Origin: Flaveria trinervia
Lineage: Eukaryota > Streptophyta > Magnoliopsida > Asterales > Asteraceae
DNA: 64,000 nucleotides
NCBI GenBank assembly: GCA_025506515.1
Contig: CM046442.1
Coordinates: forward strand, 66,094,938 to 66,158,937
Direction of reading: 5' to 3'
Each line of letters begins with the position of its first letter. Position 1 is the stretch's first letter. A model generated the notes under the pieces. The model did no database searches. It saw only the letters and a list, made by a program, of their open reading frames with translations, and was not told the DNA's origin. Positions 22,055 through 34,529 of the stretch are shown here, piece by piece. The translations under genes were made by a program, and so were the position numbers.

Positions 22055-25000
22055 TTGTTTATTATTGCAGGGTTCTCCAACATGCCAAAGTAGCATCTGG
22101 TATGTAGACAGTGGGGGATCTATGCACATGACTGGGAACAGCTCTCTTCTTCATGACTACTCTCAAGGAAAGAAGGGATTTGTTTCTTTTGGCAATGATG
22201 CTAGGGGTTACATCATTGGTAATGGCTTTGTCTCCAATGGAGAAATCAAATTTGATGATGTTAATCATGTGGAAAATCTCAAGTACAATCTCTTGAGTGT
22301 CAGTCAAATGTGTGATAAAGGCCATGTTGCTCTTTTCACCAGTTAGAACTATAGGATTCTATCATCCAAAGTTTTGCATTTGATTGATAAGGTGTTGGAT
22401 GATCACACTCTCCTGAGAGCCAACAGGACAGGAAGAGTGCATGCCTTAGATCTTTCTAAGAAAATAGATCTCAAAGGCAATCCTTGCCTATTTTCCAAAG
22501 CCTCTTCTCAAGAATCTAAGCTGTGGCACAGAAGGCTGGGTCATGTTAATTTCAAAAACATGAATCAGCTTATCCACAATAGTTTAGTCAGAGGCTTACC
22601 AATAAAGGAGTTCCACTGTGATGAAACCTGCACTGCTTGTTTAAAAGGAAAACAACACAAAGTCTCATTTCCTCCTATTGAAGAGCCTAAGTCCACTGCC
22701 TGCTTGCAATTACTGCATATGGATCTATTTGGTCCTGTGAGAGTAATAAGCATGGCAAAGAAGAAATACTGTCTGGTAATTGTGGATGATTACTCCAGAT
22801 TTGTATGGACTTTCTTTCTACATTCAAAGGATGAGGTTGCTCAGAAGATTATTCACTTTGTGTTGTATATTGAGAAGCAGTATTCCTTCCAGTCAAGGGT
22901 ATTAGGAGTGACAATGGAACTGAATTCAGAAACCATACACTTGATGACTTCTATCTCTCAAAGGGAATCAAAAGGCAGTTTAGCATCCCAAGGACTCCAG
23001 AACAAAATGGAGTAGTGGAGAGAAAGAACAGGACCCTTATTGAAGCTGCAAGGTCCATGCTGGCTGACTCTAGTTTGCCACTGACCTTTTGGGCTGAAGC
23101 TGTTCACAGCTTGCTATGTGCAAAATAGAGTTTTAGTAAATCAGAGGTTGATGAAGACTCCATATGTAGTTCTCCATCATTTGGCTCCTCTAATTTCATT
23201 TTTCAAAGCATTTGGGTGTCCCTGTTTTATTCTCAACACAAAGGATCAACTCCATAAATTTGATCCTAAGGTGGATGCAGGGTATTTTGTTGGTTATTCA
23301 TCTACTTGCAAGGCATACAGAGTCTTCAACTGCAGAACAAAGATAGTTGAAGACACTTTGCATGTGAAGTTTTTAAATCTCCTTTGGACAAGATTCCACA
23401 AAACCCTGTGGAGTTGTTTGATTTGGACATACTGCAATATGTTCCTTATCAACCTCCAGCTGTTGCAGATCCTGTGGATAAATTATCTTCTGCAGCATGT
23501 CTTCCACCTGGTGGTATTGATGATGATGATGATGATAATATCAATACTCACCTATTCAAGTTTAGCGACCAACTGCCTGTGTCTACTAAATTTGATGTTC
23601 CTGTAGCTTCAGCAGTTCCATCACAAGAAATGCTGGTGAGATCTCTGTTTCCTCTACATCTTTTGAGTTACCATCTAATTCTTGGTTTCAAGAGTCTACA
23701 TCAACATCTGCTGCTGCTGAAGGTTCTACAAACACTTGCACAGATCTCATTGTTTATCAAGAACTGAAGAATCACCCCATGTCTCAGATTATTGGTGATA
23801 TCAATACTGGTGTTTCAACGAGAAGTCAATTGTCTAACTTCTGCTTCTATGCTCTCTTCATCAGTCAGCTAGAGCCAAAGAACTACCATGTTGCTTTGAG
23901 AGACAATGGATGGGTTGAAGCTATGCAGCTTGAGCTACTTCAGTTTAAGAAACAGCAAGTGTGGGAACTTGTTCCTCTTCCCCCAGGTAAGTGTGCAATA
24001 GGCACTAAATGGGTGTTTAGGAATAAAAATGATGAAAATGGGCTTATTGTTAAGAACAAGGCTAGACTGGTTGTACAGGGGTTTTCACAAGAAGAAGGTA
24101 TTGACTATGATGAAACCTTTGCCCCTGTAGCTAGACTAGAGGCAATCAGATTGTTCTTAGCCTATGCTGCATTCCACAATCTTAAAGTTTTCCAAATGGA
24201 TGTCAAAAGTGCATTTTTATATGGTAAAATAAAGGAAGAAGTTTATGTGTGTCAACCACCAGGCTTTGAGGATAATAAACATCCTGAATGGGTGTACAAA
24301 CTTGATAAGGCTCTTTATGGGTTGAAACAAGCTCCTAGAGCCTGGTATGAGACACTCTCTACTTTTTTCTTAAAATAATTTTACTAGAGGCTCCATTGAT
24401 AAAACTTTGTTTTTAAGAAGGTGGATCAGCATAAGCTACTTGTTCAGATTATGTTGATGATATTATTTTTGCATCCTCTGATCCCCAGTTGTGTGATGAT
24501 TTACAACATTAATGAAAAAGAGGTTTGAAATGAGTGCAATGGGAGAATTACAGTTCTTTCTAGGCTTGCAAATCAAACAAAAGGCTGATGGAACCTTTTT
24601 CATCAGTCAAAATATACAAAAGATCTTTTGAATAAGTTTGATTTACAAAACTGTAAGCCCTGTTCTACTCCCATGTGCAACACCACACAACTGGATGCTG
24701 ATCAGAAAGGTAAAGCTGTTGATGAAACGCTTTACAGATGTATGATGGGGTCCTTGATGTATTTAACAGCTTCTAGACCAGATATTATGTTTGCTACATG
24801 TGTTTGTGCTAGATTTCAGGCTGCTCCTAAAGAATCTCATTTGATTGCAGTCAAGAGAATCTTTAGATATTTGCAAGGTACACAATCTCTGGGTTTATGG
24901 TATTCCACTAGACACTCTTGCAAATTAGTTGCTTTTTTGATAGTGACTATGCAGGGTGCAAGTTAACTAGAAAGTCAACTTCTGGTGGTTGTCAATTCCT

Positions 25001-25388
25001 AGGCAACTGTTTGATTTCTTGGCAGAGTAAGAAACAAACATCTGTTGCTACATCAACTGCTGAGGCCGAGTACATTGCTGCTGCAAGTTGCACCTCTCAG
25101 GTACTCTGGCTTCAGAACCAACTTCTGGATTATGGCATTACAGAGACTAAGACTCCATTGTTAATGGATAGTGCTTCAGCTCTGGTATTGTCAAAAATCC
25201 AGTCCAGCACTCTAGGACCAACATATAGAGATCAGACATCATTTTATTCGGGATTGCTTTGAAAAAGGTCTGATTGATCCTAAGTTTGTGCCTACTGCTG
25301 ATGAGCTTGCAGATATTTTTACTAAGCCTTTGGATAGTTCTACTTTCCAAAACTTGTGTTAAGGCTTGGTATGCTGCAGCTAGAATAA
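22055..25388 (+). pseudogene. pol: A2: pol polyprotein with frameshifts
   Basis: pol follows the gag stop in another frame; the segment LTDCLLLQGSPTCQ bridges the two. Protease has YVDSGGS (GAC at 22107). Integrase has its zinc-binding H/C block at about 22515-22660 and DLFGPV near 22720; its second and third acidic positions are scrambled by frameshifts near 22900-23010. RT has TKWVFRN (about 24005), MDVKSAFLYG (about 24200) and a YVDD region near 24450 broken by a small deletion. RNase H (SDYAGC, AEAEYIAAAS) is at about 24935-25085. The end LGMLQLE and TAA is at 25386-25388, reached only after a 1-bp frameshift. Stops also lie at 22345 and 24376. Confidence 0.9.
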
Positions 25389-26148
25389 GTGACAACTACT
25401 GATGATTTCAGTAATAATACTGGTGATCATTGGTACCCATGTCACATATAAGTACTGATGAGTCCTTCACCTTCAGTAGTTTTTATAACTACTGATGGCT
25501 ACATGCCTCACAAGTACGACGTACTTTATCTGTTCCAAACTACTGATGCAGTTAAAACTGCTGATGTAGTTACAACTACTGAAATCAGTATAAACAGATA
25601 AGTACTGATGTCCTATGAAACACCTGAAAATTAGATGCAAAGTCTATAAGTAAGTGTTGAGGACAGTATGAAACAGCTGAAAGGCTATGAATTGACGAAA
25701 ACTACTGAAGAGAACTTTCTCTTCAGTTGTTTCAACAACTGCTGTTTCATTCTAAACAACTGAAGCAAAACCATGTCTTTAGTAGTTTTATAACTACTGA
25801 TGACTAATACCAAGTCTTCAGCTGTTTACAACAACTGATGACAAAACCACTGTCTTCAATAGTTTCACAACTACTGATGACAAATACCAAGTCCTCAGTG
25901 TTTCATCATCTGAAGTCAAAACCACGACTTTCAGTAGTTTTCTAACTACTGATGCCTAATACCACGACTTCAGCTGTTTCAACGTCTGAAAGGATAATAC
26001 CATGTCAACAGTCATTTAAAACTACTGATGACTAACACCACATCCTTCAGTCGTTTTTAACCGTACCCTATAAATATCCCTGACTTAATCCTTCAAAGCT
26101 TCATCCTCTTCAAACCTAACGTTCCTCTCCAAAACTTCTCTCTTCTAA
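25389..26148 (+). promoter_or_regulatory. A2: internal promoter for the aORF, with LTR-like motif array
   Basis: This 760-bp non-coding spacer holds many copies of ACTACTGATG and its complement CAGTAGTT between 25395 and 26060. A TATA box TATAAATA follows at 26069-26076, then a pyrimidine-rich leader of about 70 nt without any ATG, then the aORF start in the context TCTAAATGGCG. The motif words are those that fill the A-family LTR upstream of its own TATA box. B and H keep the same layout. Confidence 0.75.
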
Positions 26149-29100
26149 ATGGCGTCCATGCAAATGAAACCGCGACACAACTGTGTAGCCTACCTTACTA
26201 AATCGCCTGTCTGGGCTAACTTCGATACTGCTATCGATCTTATGGTTCAGTCACAATACAAAACGGCATTTCTTCTCAATCCCATACTACATGCCGAATC
26301 CCTCCAACAGTTTTGGATGAACGTCACCATTACCACTGGGGAGAACAACACACATCTCTCCGTCGGTTGTCAACAACAAAGAAGTGGTCATCACTCCCGA
26401 AATACTTCGCCAAACTTACATCTGGATGATGCCATTTCTCCTGCTGGATATCCCAAGGGCATAACTGATCTATCCTTTGCCCATCATGGATATCAGGGCA
26501 ATCTTAGTGCCTCCACTATAATGAAGAAACATTTCCATGACGCTGAACGCCTAATTTTTCACATGGTAAATGTATGTTTGGCTCCTAAGACTTCGTCTTG
26601 GATCAAATGTCGACAAAGTGGCAGCAGGTAATGTATTCTATTCTTGAGCAACAGCCGTTAAATTTTTCAGAAAAATATTTTCGGAGCTCAAGGATATGGC
26701 TCAAAAACTAACTGCTAACGTTGGATATTATATCCACGGTTCATAATGGCCATCATTACAAACCAGCTTCAAGCTGAGGGACTTGTTGGCCTGGGAGTCC
26801 CTACTACGGCTGTCTGCCTGAAGTATACTCCCGGCACAACTCTGACCACACACTCAAATTGGCTGCCAAGCTGCGCAAACCCACGCAGCTGGAAACCACA
26901 GCCACCACCTCCAAATCAAAAGTCCCCACCAAACCCACCAAAAAGAAACCCAAAACGGCTACTCAGGGAAATGAGTCCCCTGAGGATGCCCCTGCAACAC
27001 AAACGCAGGATATATCCACTGGTTATAATCCCTTGTGGATATCAGGACTCTTCCAGCCATAGCGCTCAGGATTCCTCTCAACAGGAGCCTGCAGCAACCA
27101 CAAAAGGGGTACCCACACATCTGGGATCTTCCTCACTTGAGGGGATTGCCATTGAAGAGCACCTTCCTCCCCAGGTGCACACTGTTCTATCCATTCACCC
27201 CATGCAACCGCCCCCCAAAGTCCAACCATATTATTGCAAACGTGCTGACTCAGTTGCATGCCTCTCCTCCTCCCCAACAACCACCAACAAAGGGGAGAAC
27301 CACAGACATTGAGGAAGAGGATCAACATGTTTCTGACAGCCCACAGCACGGGGTTTAAAAGTTCTATCTCCTAGTGTGGATAGGGAGATTAGAAAATCTA
27401 GTGAGGCTGCCACCTCTTCTGCATCAGCACATGATCAGACTGAGGCTGGTAACATTGCTAAGACCTCACTAGAGGCAACAGCTGATGATGGACATAGTCC
27501 TGAGGCTGGAAGTCCCCAGTACCCATACAAAGGGGCACATGCTACAACTGGTCTACACCCGGTGCATGTACATCCTGCTCCAAGCAGGAGGTCAGGTGAT
27601 TCAGCTTCTGCTGATGATGACCTGGGCTTTTTCTATGATGTTCTTGCCCAGAACACAATCCTTGAGGAGGAAGTCAGTAGGCTGCAAAACTACTTGACCA
27701 ACTCTCACAAGGAGAAAGACCATCTGCCTCCATCAACCCACAGATGGCACCTTCAGTTGAAGGTTCCCCAAACACTGAGCCACTCCAACAACTCAGCCAC
27801 CTGCCTCTGCTTCTGGCACTATTTCTCAGGAACAGAAACCTCCTGAGCAATAGTTGTTGTCCTTCAAAATTCCCTCCCTCTCATAACACCCATAATCACT
27901 GACATTGTGACTAAAGCCATTGATGAGAGGCTTTCCTCAACTTTACAACCATTGATTGATGCTGCTGTGCAAAAGACACTTTCTGCGGTACAAACCCCTA
28001 CCACCAATGCATCCAAAAAGGGGGAGAGTACTGCAGTGAAAGAAAAGAAGAGGAAAAGAAAGAGGATGAAAAGGCCCAAGAGGTGGAAAAAGAAAAGCAA
28101 CAACTGATCACCTATAAATGAAAGAAAAGTGCTGATGATCAACCTACTGCTGAAGAAAAATCCTTGGAAGAGCTGGTAAAAGATGCTGATGATACACACA
28201 GCCGATCCATGGATAAAATCATTGAGCAACTCTTCAGGCAAGGTTTTGATACAGCCACATTAGATAGTGAAATCAAAAGGTTGGAAGTGCAAGAGATTCA
28301 AACCCGATGGGCTGGGTATGATGCACTTGAAAAGGAGAGATTGGAGATCATGATCCGTTTTATTGCCAAATACTTAGGAAGATCTTTGATGGAGATTCGC
28401 GCGTGGACCAGAGACAGTATTCAGGCTATAGCACCAGAATCTGTCTGTCTGAGCAATTCCACAAGGGGATTATCATTGAAGCCCTTGATGAGGCTGGGGC
28501 TGGTAAAAGGTTTGAAATGGCAAAACTTACAAAGGCTAAACTCACAACAAAGATGCTGGAACAACCTTCCCTTCCACCCACTCAAAAACAGCCTACCCCT
28601 CAAATCTCCAAACCAATCTCAAAGCCCAAATCCAAACAACCACAATCACAAACCTCAAAACCAACTCCCTCACCATCTAAACCAATAGCCGATGATGCAC
28701 CTAAGAAGAAGAAGAGAAGGGTGTTGAGGCTAGAAGAAGAAGAAGAAGAGGATGATGTGGAAGAAGATAGGATGCCTCTATCTGCAGTCCTAACACTGGC
28801 GAAAGCCAAACCTATGCCCATCACTCCCACCTCACAGATGGATGTTGTGAGAGTAAAAATTGAAGAAGAGGAGCAACAAAAGCTTCACGATGATGAAATG
28901 CTGAAAAGCATTGACAAAACCTATGTTCCCTCCTCATCAATTATCAGCATGAAGAAAGAAGCTCTGATATTGTACACTCTCGCCAACACATTTCAATATC
29001 AGAAGGAAAGGGTGAGAGTATGGCCTGATCCGAGGGTGGCTCACAGGATTGTAAAGAAAGACATTCCTTCGAGATACAAGGGTCAAGTCAAGAGGATCGT

Positions 29101-29607
29101 AGATGAAGAGAACACTGTGGCCCTTGTAGTATCACCCTGGGAGATTGTCGAAGATTTCAAGAAGGCTTACGAGACTAAACAACCACCCCAGAAGATGCTA
29201 GAGAACAGGATTATCAAAAAGGGGTTAGTCTACAAGAGGCTTGAGAACTTCAAACAGATGAGCTCAGTCTGCTACTCGAAGGGAATCATCCTAATGAGTT
29301 TGCATATAGACAAATTACAACAGTTGAGCTCAAGAATGTCAAACAGGCCAAGTACATCTCAGAGCTGTATGGGCAAGAAGGATTGTTTGATGGTGAAGCC
29401 GAGAACCTGACCATGGAAGAACAAATCTGTTTCTCAGAGCCTACACCAGAGAATCCTACAGGCTCATACACGGGAAGTAGATCTCATGAATGGGATAACA
29501 ACTCTGTGTCCAGTTCCCCAAAACAGAGTTCCCATTCATATCTTGCCAAACAAATATCAGAGACTTCTTCCTAGGCCGGAGCTTATATGGGTCATCTTCT
29601 CTACTGA
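26149..29607 (+). pseudogene. A2: accessory ORF (aORF), about 1,150 codons, function unknown
   Basis: A large third gene between pol and the 3' LTR. The N-terminal domain (26149 to about 26750) begins MASMQMKPRHNCVAYL and has FLLNP, QFWMNVT and SASTIMKKHF words shared with B, H and, weakly, C and F. Then come a Lys/Pro/Ser linker with NESPEDAP (about 26970), a short coiled coil (LAQNTILEEEVSRLQ, about 27640), a charged stretch, a long helical block (EELVKDADDTHSRS, 28164-28440), an SV40-like basic stretch PKKKKRRV (28700-28723) next to a Glu run, and a conserved C-terminus near 29290-29607. Frameshifts are near 26350, 26590, 27330, 27850 and 28440. TAG at 29572 replaces a Gln codon still present in B. 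I see no signal peptide or membrane helix. Similar frames are, from memory, annotated inconsistently in Asteraceae as longin-like proteins; I give no function. Confidence 0.8.
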
Positions 29608-29682
29608 TCAAGAAGGAAAAAGACCAACCTTTTGCCAACAATAAGCGGGATAATAAATAAATTAGAGGTTTTGGCTGCATTG

Positions 29683-29696
29683 GTTCAGGGGGAGTT
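29683..29696 (+). other. A2: polypurine tract
   Basis: GGTTCAGGGGGAGT ends one base or less before the TGTTGG start of the 3' LTR. H and B have the same tract. Confidence 0.9.
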
Positions 29697-30592
29697 TGTT
29701 GGACCAAAAGAACCAATGAGACAAGATCAGAAAACCTCTAAGTCCCACATGGTATCACAACAACTGCTGGAAGCTTCATCAGCAGTTTGACAAGTGCTGA
29801 AGACTTCAACAGCTGAAGATCAAGTGCTGAAGACTTCAACAGCTGAAGAACTAAAGTGCTGAAGTACAACAGCTGAAGAACACAAGTACTGAAGCTGAAC
29901 AGCTGAAGAACACAAGTGCTGAAGCTGAAAGACCAAAGTACTGAAGTACAACAGCTGAAGAGTTTACAAGTGCTGAAGATCAACAACTGATGTACAAAGT
30001 CTGAAGACAAAGACTGAAGACATCAGCTGATGATATCTACTGAAGTCATCAGCTGATGAAACATCTGAAGTTCAAGTCTGAAGACCAACTACTAAAGTTT
30101 TAGTAGTTTGTCACAACAGCTGAAGAGTACTTCTTCAGTAGTTGTGATATCAGTAGTTTTATATTTTTACTTTCAGTAGTTTTGTAAAACGACTGAAGAG
30201 CTTGTTCTTCAGTCGTTGTAGTTTCAGTAGTTTTATGTTTTTCAGTAGTTATAACAACTGATAACACTTAGCATTTTTGTAAGGAGATGTCAGCTGTTTT
30301 GACATCTTTAGTAGTTGTGTTTCAGTTGTAATAAATCTGTTAGATGTCACTATCAAGTGACATCAGCAGACGTCACATCTCTTATATAAGAGATGTCGAC
30401 CTAATTGTAATTGTGACATTCTGTTACCACGAAAGCGTATATTGAATGAAATATATTTGCAGAAATTCTCTCTCTATAACCGTCTTTGTTCTTCATTGAA
30501 TATCGTTTTGTTCTTGTGAATCGACTAATTCATTGTTTGAATTCCGCTGCTATACTCTCTAATCAATCAAACATAGATCACTGATCCTAACA
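29697..30592 (+). repeat. A2: 3' LTR
   Basis: 896 bp from TGTTGGACC to GATCCTAACA. It has 16 substitutions and no gaps against 18099-18994. The TATA box is at 30383-30390 and the inverted repeat at 30188-30217. Confidence 0.95.
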
Positions 30593-30597
30593 AGGCT
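30593..30597. other. A2: target-site duplication, right copy
   Basis: AGGCT, identical to 18094-18098. Removing A2 and one copy restores a continuous E reading frame. Confidence 0.97.
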
Positions 30598-32560
30598 TCT
30601 TCTACTTTCTTAGATTCCATCTGAGACAAAAAGCATGTGTACAAGCAGACATTCCCATTGTGAGTTTGTGCTCTTGTTCTCACACCTTTAGAGACTTCTC
30701 CTATGATGTTCTCAGCTGGATGAGTGTTCTAAATCCTGAGCCTGGGAATCACCTCTAGTTGCAAAGATAGATCCAAGTTGGACATGTTTTGTTCAGGAGC
30801 TTGAACACTTGGAGTAGCTGTTGTTTCAAACTCATTGAATGAGGATTGATTGAATGAATGAGAAACACTATCATCATTTATGGACTGTGAAGTAGCATTA
30901 ACAGTTTCATGTTCCTTCATGATGCTACTTCCACCAGCTTGGGGTTATGCAGTGTTACTAGATGAATTTTGAGGCTCGTAGGTGGATAACTGGTGAACCT
31001 CCACCATCTTTTGAGATAGTTATGCTGTTAGATCTCAAGATAGTAGGAGCTTGATCTTCAGCTCTTCTTAGAGAACTTGAACAAGGTCTGGACAACTCAA
31101 ATAGTTGATCATCATCAGAGTCACTTTGAGTAATTGTTCCAGCTGAAACATTCTCACAAGATGAATTTGAATAGTTGGGAATAATTCTAAGTCAAAAATA
31201 TGATCAGGGTCATTCCCCCTAACACAAAGAGTGTGCTCGTTGACAACAATGTTGGATGATTCCTTAAAATGTTGATTTTTAATCTTGTAGACTCTATAAG
31301 CAATAGAGTTAGAGTAATATCCAACAAAGATAGCATTATCTAACTTTTCAGCAAATTTTGCCAAATTGTCCTTTGTGTTAAGTATGGTACACCTGCTGCC
31401 AAAGGACCTTAGAAAGCCAATGAATGATGGCCTTTTGTTCCATAGCTCATAAGGGGTTTTTCATATGGCTTTACTCCAAGGACCCGGTTCTGCACATAGC
31501 ATGCAGGTTGATTGCCTCTACCCAGAATGTTAGAGGCTGTTTTTAATAAACTAAAATAGTCCGAGCAGCCTCAATCAGTGTCTTCTTCCTCCTCTCAGCA
31601 ACATCGTTTTGTTAAGGAGTTCAGGGAGCACTGTATTGTCTTGCAATCCTTTTTTAGTTACAGAATGAGTCACGAACGTGGTTTTTTAAACTCAGTCCCT
31701 TGATCACTTCTAATTAGCTTAACCTTATGATCAATTTGATTATTAAAGAATAAAATGTTTTAACGTTTCAATAGTTTCATCCTTAGTTCCTAAAAAAGAC
31801 CCACGTAAATCTTGTAAAATCATCCACGATCACAAGGCAATATGATTTCCTTACAGTGCATATTATACTAGTGGGACCGAATAGATCAATGTGCAATAAG
31901 TGTAATGAAGTGGTGATAGAGTTAACAACTTTGGATTTATGAGATTCTCTATGTTGCTTCCTTTTCAGGCATGCAACACAATTATCTTTGCAGAAAAATT
32001 CCTTTTTAGCAAACCATGTACCAAGTTATTTTTAATCAATTTGATCATATTTTAATATTTACATGACATATATGTTTATGCCATAGTGTTGACTCATCAC
32101 CATCAACTTTGAAAAGAAAGCATGATACTTCACCTAGTGGGGAAGCATTGTTCATATCTAGCTTATACATATTCCCTTTCCTAGGAGATCAATGAAACAC
32201 CAAATCCTGAGGAATTGCCATCCCAAGTCTTAGGATAATGCACTCATGTTCCGTGAAAGCATTTGATGCTTTTGATCACAGAATTGAGAAACACTTAACA
32301 GGTTGTGTTCAAGCTGTTTGAAAACGTGTACTTTGTTATCTTTTAACTTTCCATTCGATAAACTCCCTTGCCGAGAATGTATCCTTCAGCCTCACGTCCA
32401 ATTGAATAGCATCTCCATCAAAATGTTGAAATTGTTGAATAAGAGATCTATTCCCTGCCATGTACCTGGAGCATCCACTGTCTACAATCCACACATTATT
32501 GTTCTTGTCATCTGTTCCCTGTCTTAGGCCTTTCCAATGATGATGATGATATTGAATCAA
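30593..32560 (-). pseudogene. pol: Element E: protease and integrase part of pol
   Basis: Minus-strand copia pol. Protease IVDSGCSRYMAGN is near 32480. Pre-integrase and integrase follow, with the zinc-binding HRKC-type end around 31920-31990, the DLFGPT region near 31880, the target-cutting core to about 31500, and its C-terminal part (KFAEKLDNAIFVGYYS, about 31320). Then comes the linker to RT with GVRTRAQTHNGN (about 30640-30690), which continues at 18098. Frameshifts and stops are frequent. The sequence is nearer to element C than to family A. Confidence 0.8.
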
Positions 32561-33832
32561 AATTTATGCATATGGGTTCAATATGTGTTTATGAAGAAGA
32601 GGCTTGGGATGCTGCATCTTCTTTGATCTTCCATTCCATCCCTTGGATGATCATTGAGGATGAGGTTGAGGAAGCTTGAGCAGCATGACATTCTTCCGAA
32701 GCTTCTTTCTTTTCGGAAGAAGTCTTCACCACCTTTTCTTTTGAAGCAGTTTTCTTCTCGGATGGTTTCAATGGGACTCTCTTGTTCTATTGAGTTTTAA
32801 CAGCTTTAACTTCCGAAGTCATTTTCCCTTTGGAAGAAAGACTTTCTTCCGAAAGCAACCTTGCTTTAGAAACAAGCTTTCTTTTTTTCATCACTTGAAC
32901 AATATGATAGGGTCCAAATGAGAAACCTTCCTTTACTTCTCTTTTAACATTGTTTGCATAGTGTGTGCTAGCAGGATTGTAATAACAATCTTTAGCCATG
33001 TGGTTTTGTAGACCACACATTATGTAGGCAATGTAGTCTTCTAGGAACTTTAAGATTGTTGTTTCTTATTCTTCTTATCTTCATTAGTAGTCTTTCCTTG
33101 TTTCTTCTCATCCTTTTGTTAGATAAGAGTGCTGGTACTACACACTTTGCTAGGATCAGAAGTTCCTACCACCTAGAATCCATATGAGATGAATACACCC
33201 TTTTGCTTTGGGTCAATCTTTAGCTTAGATTCAACCACTTTCTTCGTAGATTTTCTAGTTGTCTTAGTCCGACTTATTTTGGCTTTGGTGGTTAGGGATT
33301 GGTCATAACTGGTAAGAGGGGTTTGGTTTACCTGATTCTTCCCTATGATGGTCTCTAAAGTTGCATCACCCTTTGACTCATGGTAAGGTGGGTCAACAAA
33401 TGGAACCTCTTGCTCTTCAGTACCATATCTTGGTTGTCTAATAGACTCATAAGAGTGTCATAGAGCAATTTCATTGGTTTCCAACCCACCTTTGTTTTGA
33501 TAACAAAGTTTGGAGTGAGAGGATGATGTGAGAATGGCTTGTAAGTTTTGCTCTTAGATAGCATGCTTCCTGGCTTGAGCCTTAGCTGTGACAAGCTAGG
33601 CTTGAGCCTTAGACAATTTGGATATTAAATCTTTGATTTTAGTCTTGTAGTTTGTATGTTCATGTTTTAACAAGGACATAATTTTCTCTAGCTCATCAAT
33701 TTTATTTTGATAGTCAGTTTCTCCCTTTTTAAAACCAGATTTTAAGATATTTAAAGACTCAATATTAGATTTAGTTTCCATATTGTAGTCCTGATATAAC
33801 TTACCTTAACCAATACTATTAGGTTAGGACCG
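32561..33832 (-). pseudogene. gag: Element E: C-terminal half of gag
   Basis: The minus strand shows a coiled coil (SNIESLNILKSGF, 33596-33781) matching the C gag coiled coil, then a second zinc knuckle (CGLQNHMAKDC, about 32995-33020), then a Lys/Ser-rich tail with CTTCCGAAG-like words (32680-32860), ending in a stop at 32589. The N-terminal half of gag lies beyond element F and is outside the window. The right edge at the F LTR is my best estimate. Confidence 0.75.
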
Positions 33833-34529
33833 TGTACGTACGGAGTACTAACTGATTATGAGTTTATACCGGATCGAATAGTGCAGAATCTTATTTCATT
33901 GGTGATCCAATCAGTGAGAACGATAACCCGATCGATATAAGATTGAACTAAACGTTAAGAACGAGTAGGAATCGATCAGGAACGAACTATGAACTTTGAC
34001 AAGCTGTTTGGGACGCTTTGGATGGCTAGGGTGTAATGAAGTCTCTCTCAAAGTGTTTTGTTTCTCCACGAATTAGGTGGTATTTATAGCTTAGTGGTTT
34101 CCATTCGTACGACTAAACCATTAGCATGGTTTAGTCATGCGACTGAATCATGCAATTGATCCATATGCACGACTGAAGGTTCAGTCATGCGACTGAGTCA
34201 ATCTTATGTCTCAATCATACGACTAATCTAGTCTCCTGGTTCAGTCATGCGACTGGTCCATAAGCATGATGTATTCATGCGTATGGTCCATAAGTATATG
34301 CCATTAGCATGAATAATCATCCGACTAGGTTGAACACATTACTCAATCATTGTTGACTAAGAACTATGTACAACAACCTCAAACCTATATAAGAAGTCAT
34401 ACATATGTATTAAACATAAATAAACATCAAATCATATATCATATTTCATTACTTCATCAAATTGCACATATGTAAGACATGAAAGACTTTTACATTTAAG
34501 CTCATAAACTAGGAACACATGTATCTACA
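33833..34529 (-). repeat. Element F: 3' LTR
   Basis: The right end ATCTACA at 34529 is followed by the reversed polypurine tract AACTCCCCCTTGG. The left end is less certain; TGTACG at 33833 matches the inverted terminus TGTAGA. The LTR holds CATGCGACTGA and its complement in an array at about 34095-34330, upstream of TATAAATA (minus strand, 34081-34088). The candidate target duplication is GACCG (33828-33832). No partner LTR is in the window. Confidence 0.65.

Larger units (their letters stand above)
18099..30592 (+). mobile_element. A2: full-length 12.5-kb copia (SIRE-like) retrotransposon
   Basis: A complete + strand insertion of 12,494 bp. It has two 896-bp LTRs, a 5-bp duplication AGGCT, a primer site at 18997, gag 19219-22054, pol to 25388, an internal promoter spacer, the aORF at 26149-29607, and a polypurine tract at 29683-29696. 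The LTRs differ at 16 positions with no gaps by direct reading, so it is the younger of the two full-length elements here. It is split-inserted into the pol of element E. gag, pol and aORF all carry frameshifts, so it is not autonomous now. Confidence 0.95.

Noticed and set aside
28031..28100. Strongly basic KKRKRKRMKRPKRWKKK-like segment in A2
   Set aside because: It is in the wrong frame: the frame matching B and continuing into EELVKDADD gives a mixed Glu/Lys stretch instead, so it is not used as evidence for a nuclear signal.
26149..29607. aORF as an envelope (env-like) gene
   Set aside because: Position fits, but I see no signal peptide, no membrane-spanning segment and no furin-like site; basic nuclear-type stretches and an internal promoter argue for another role.
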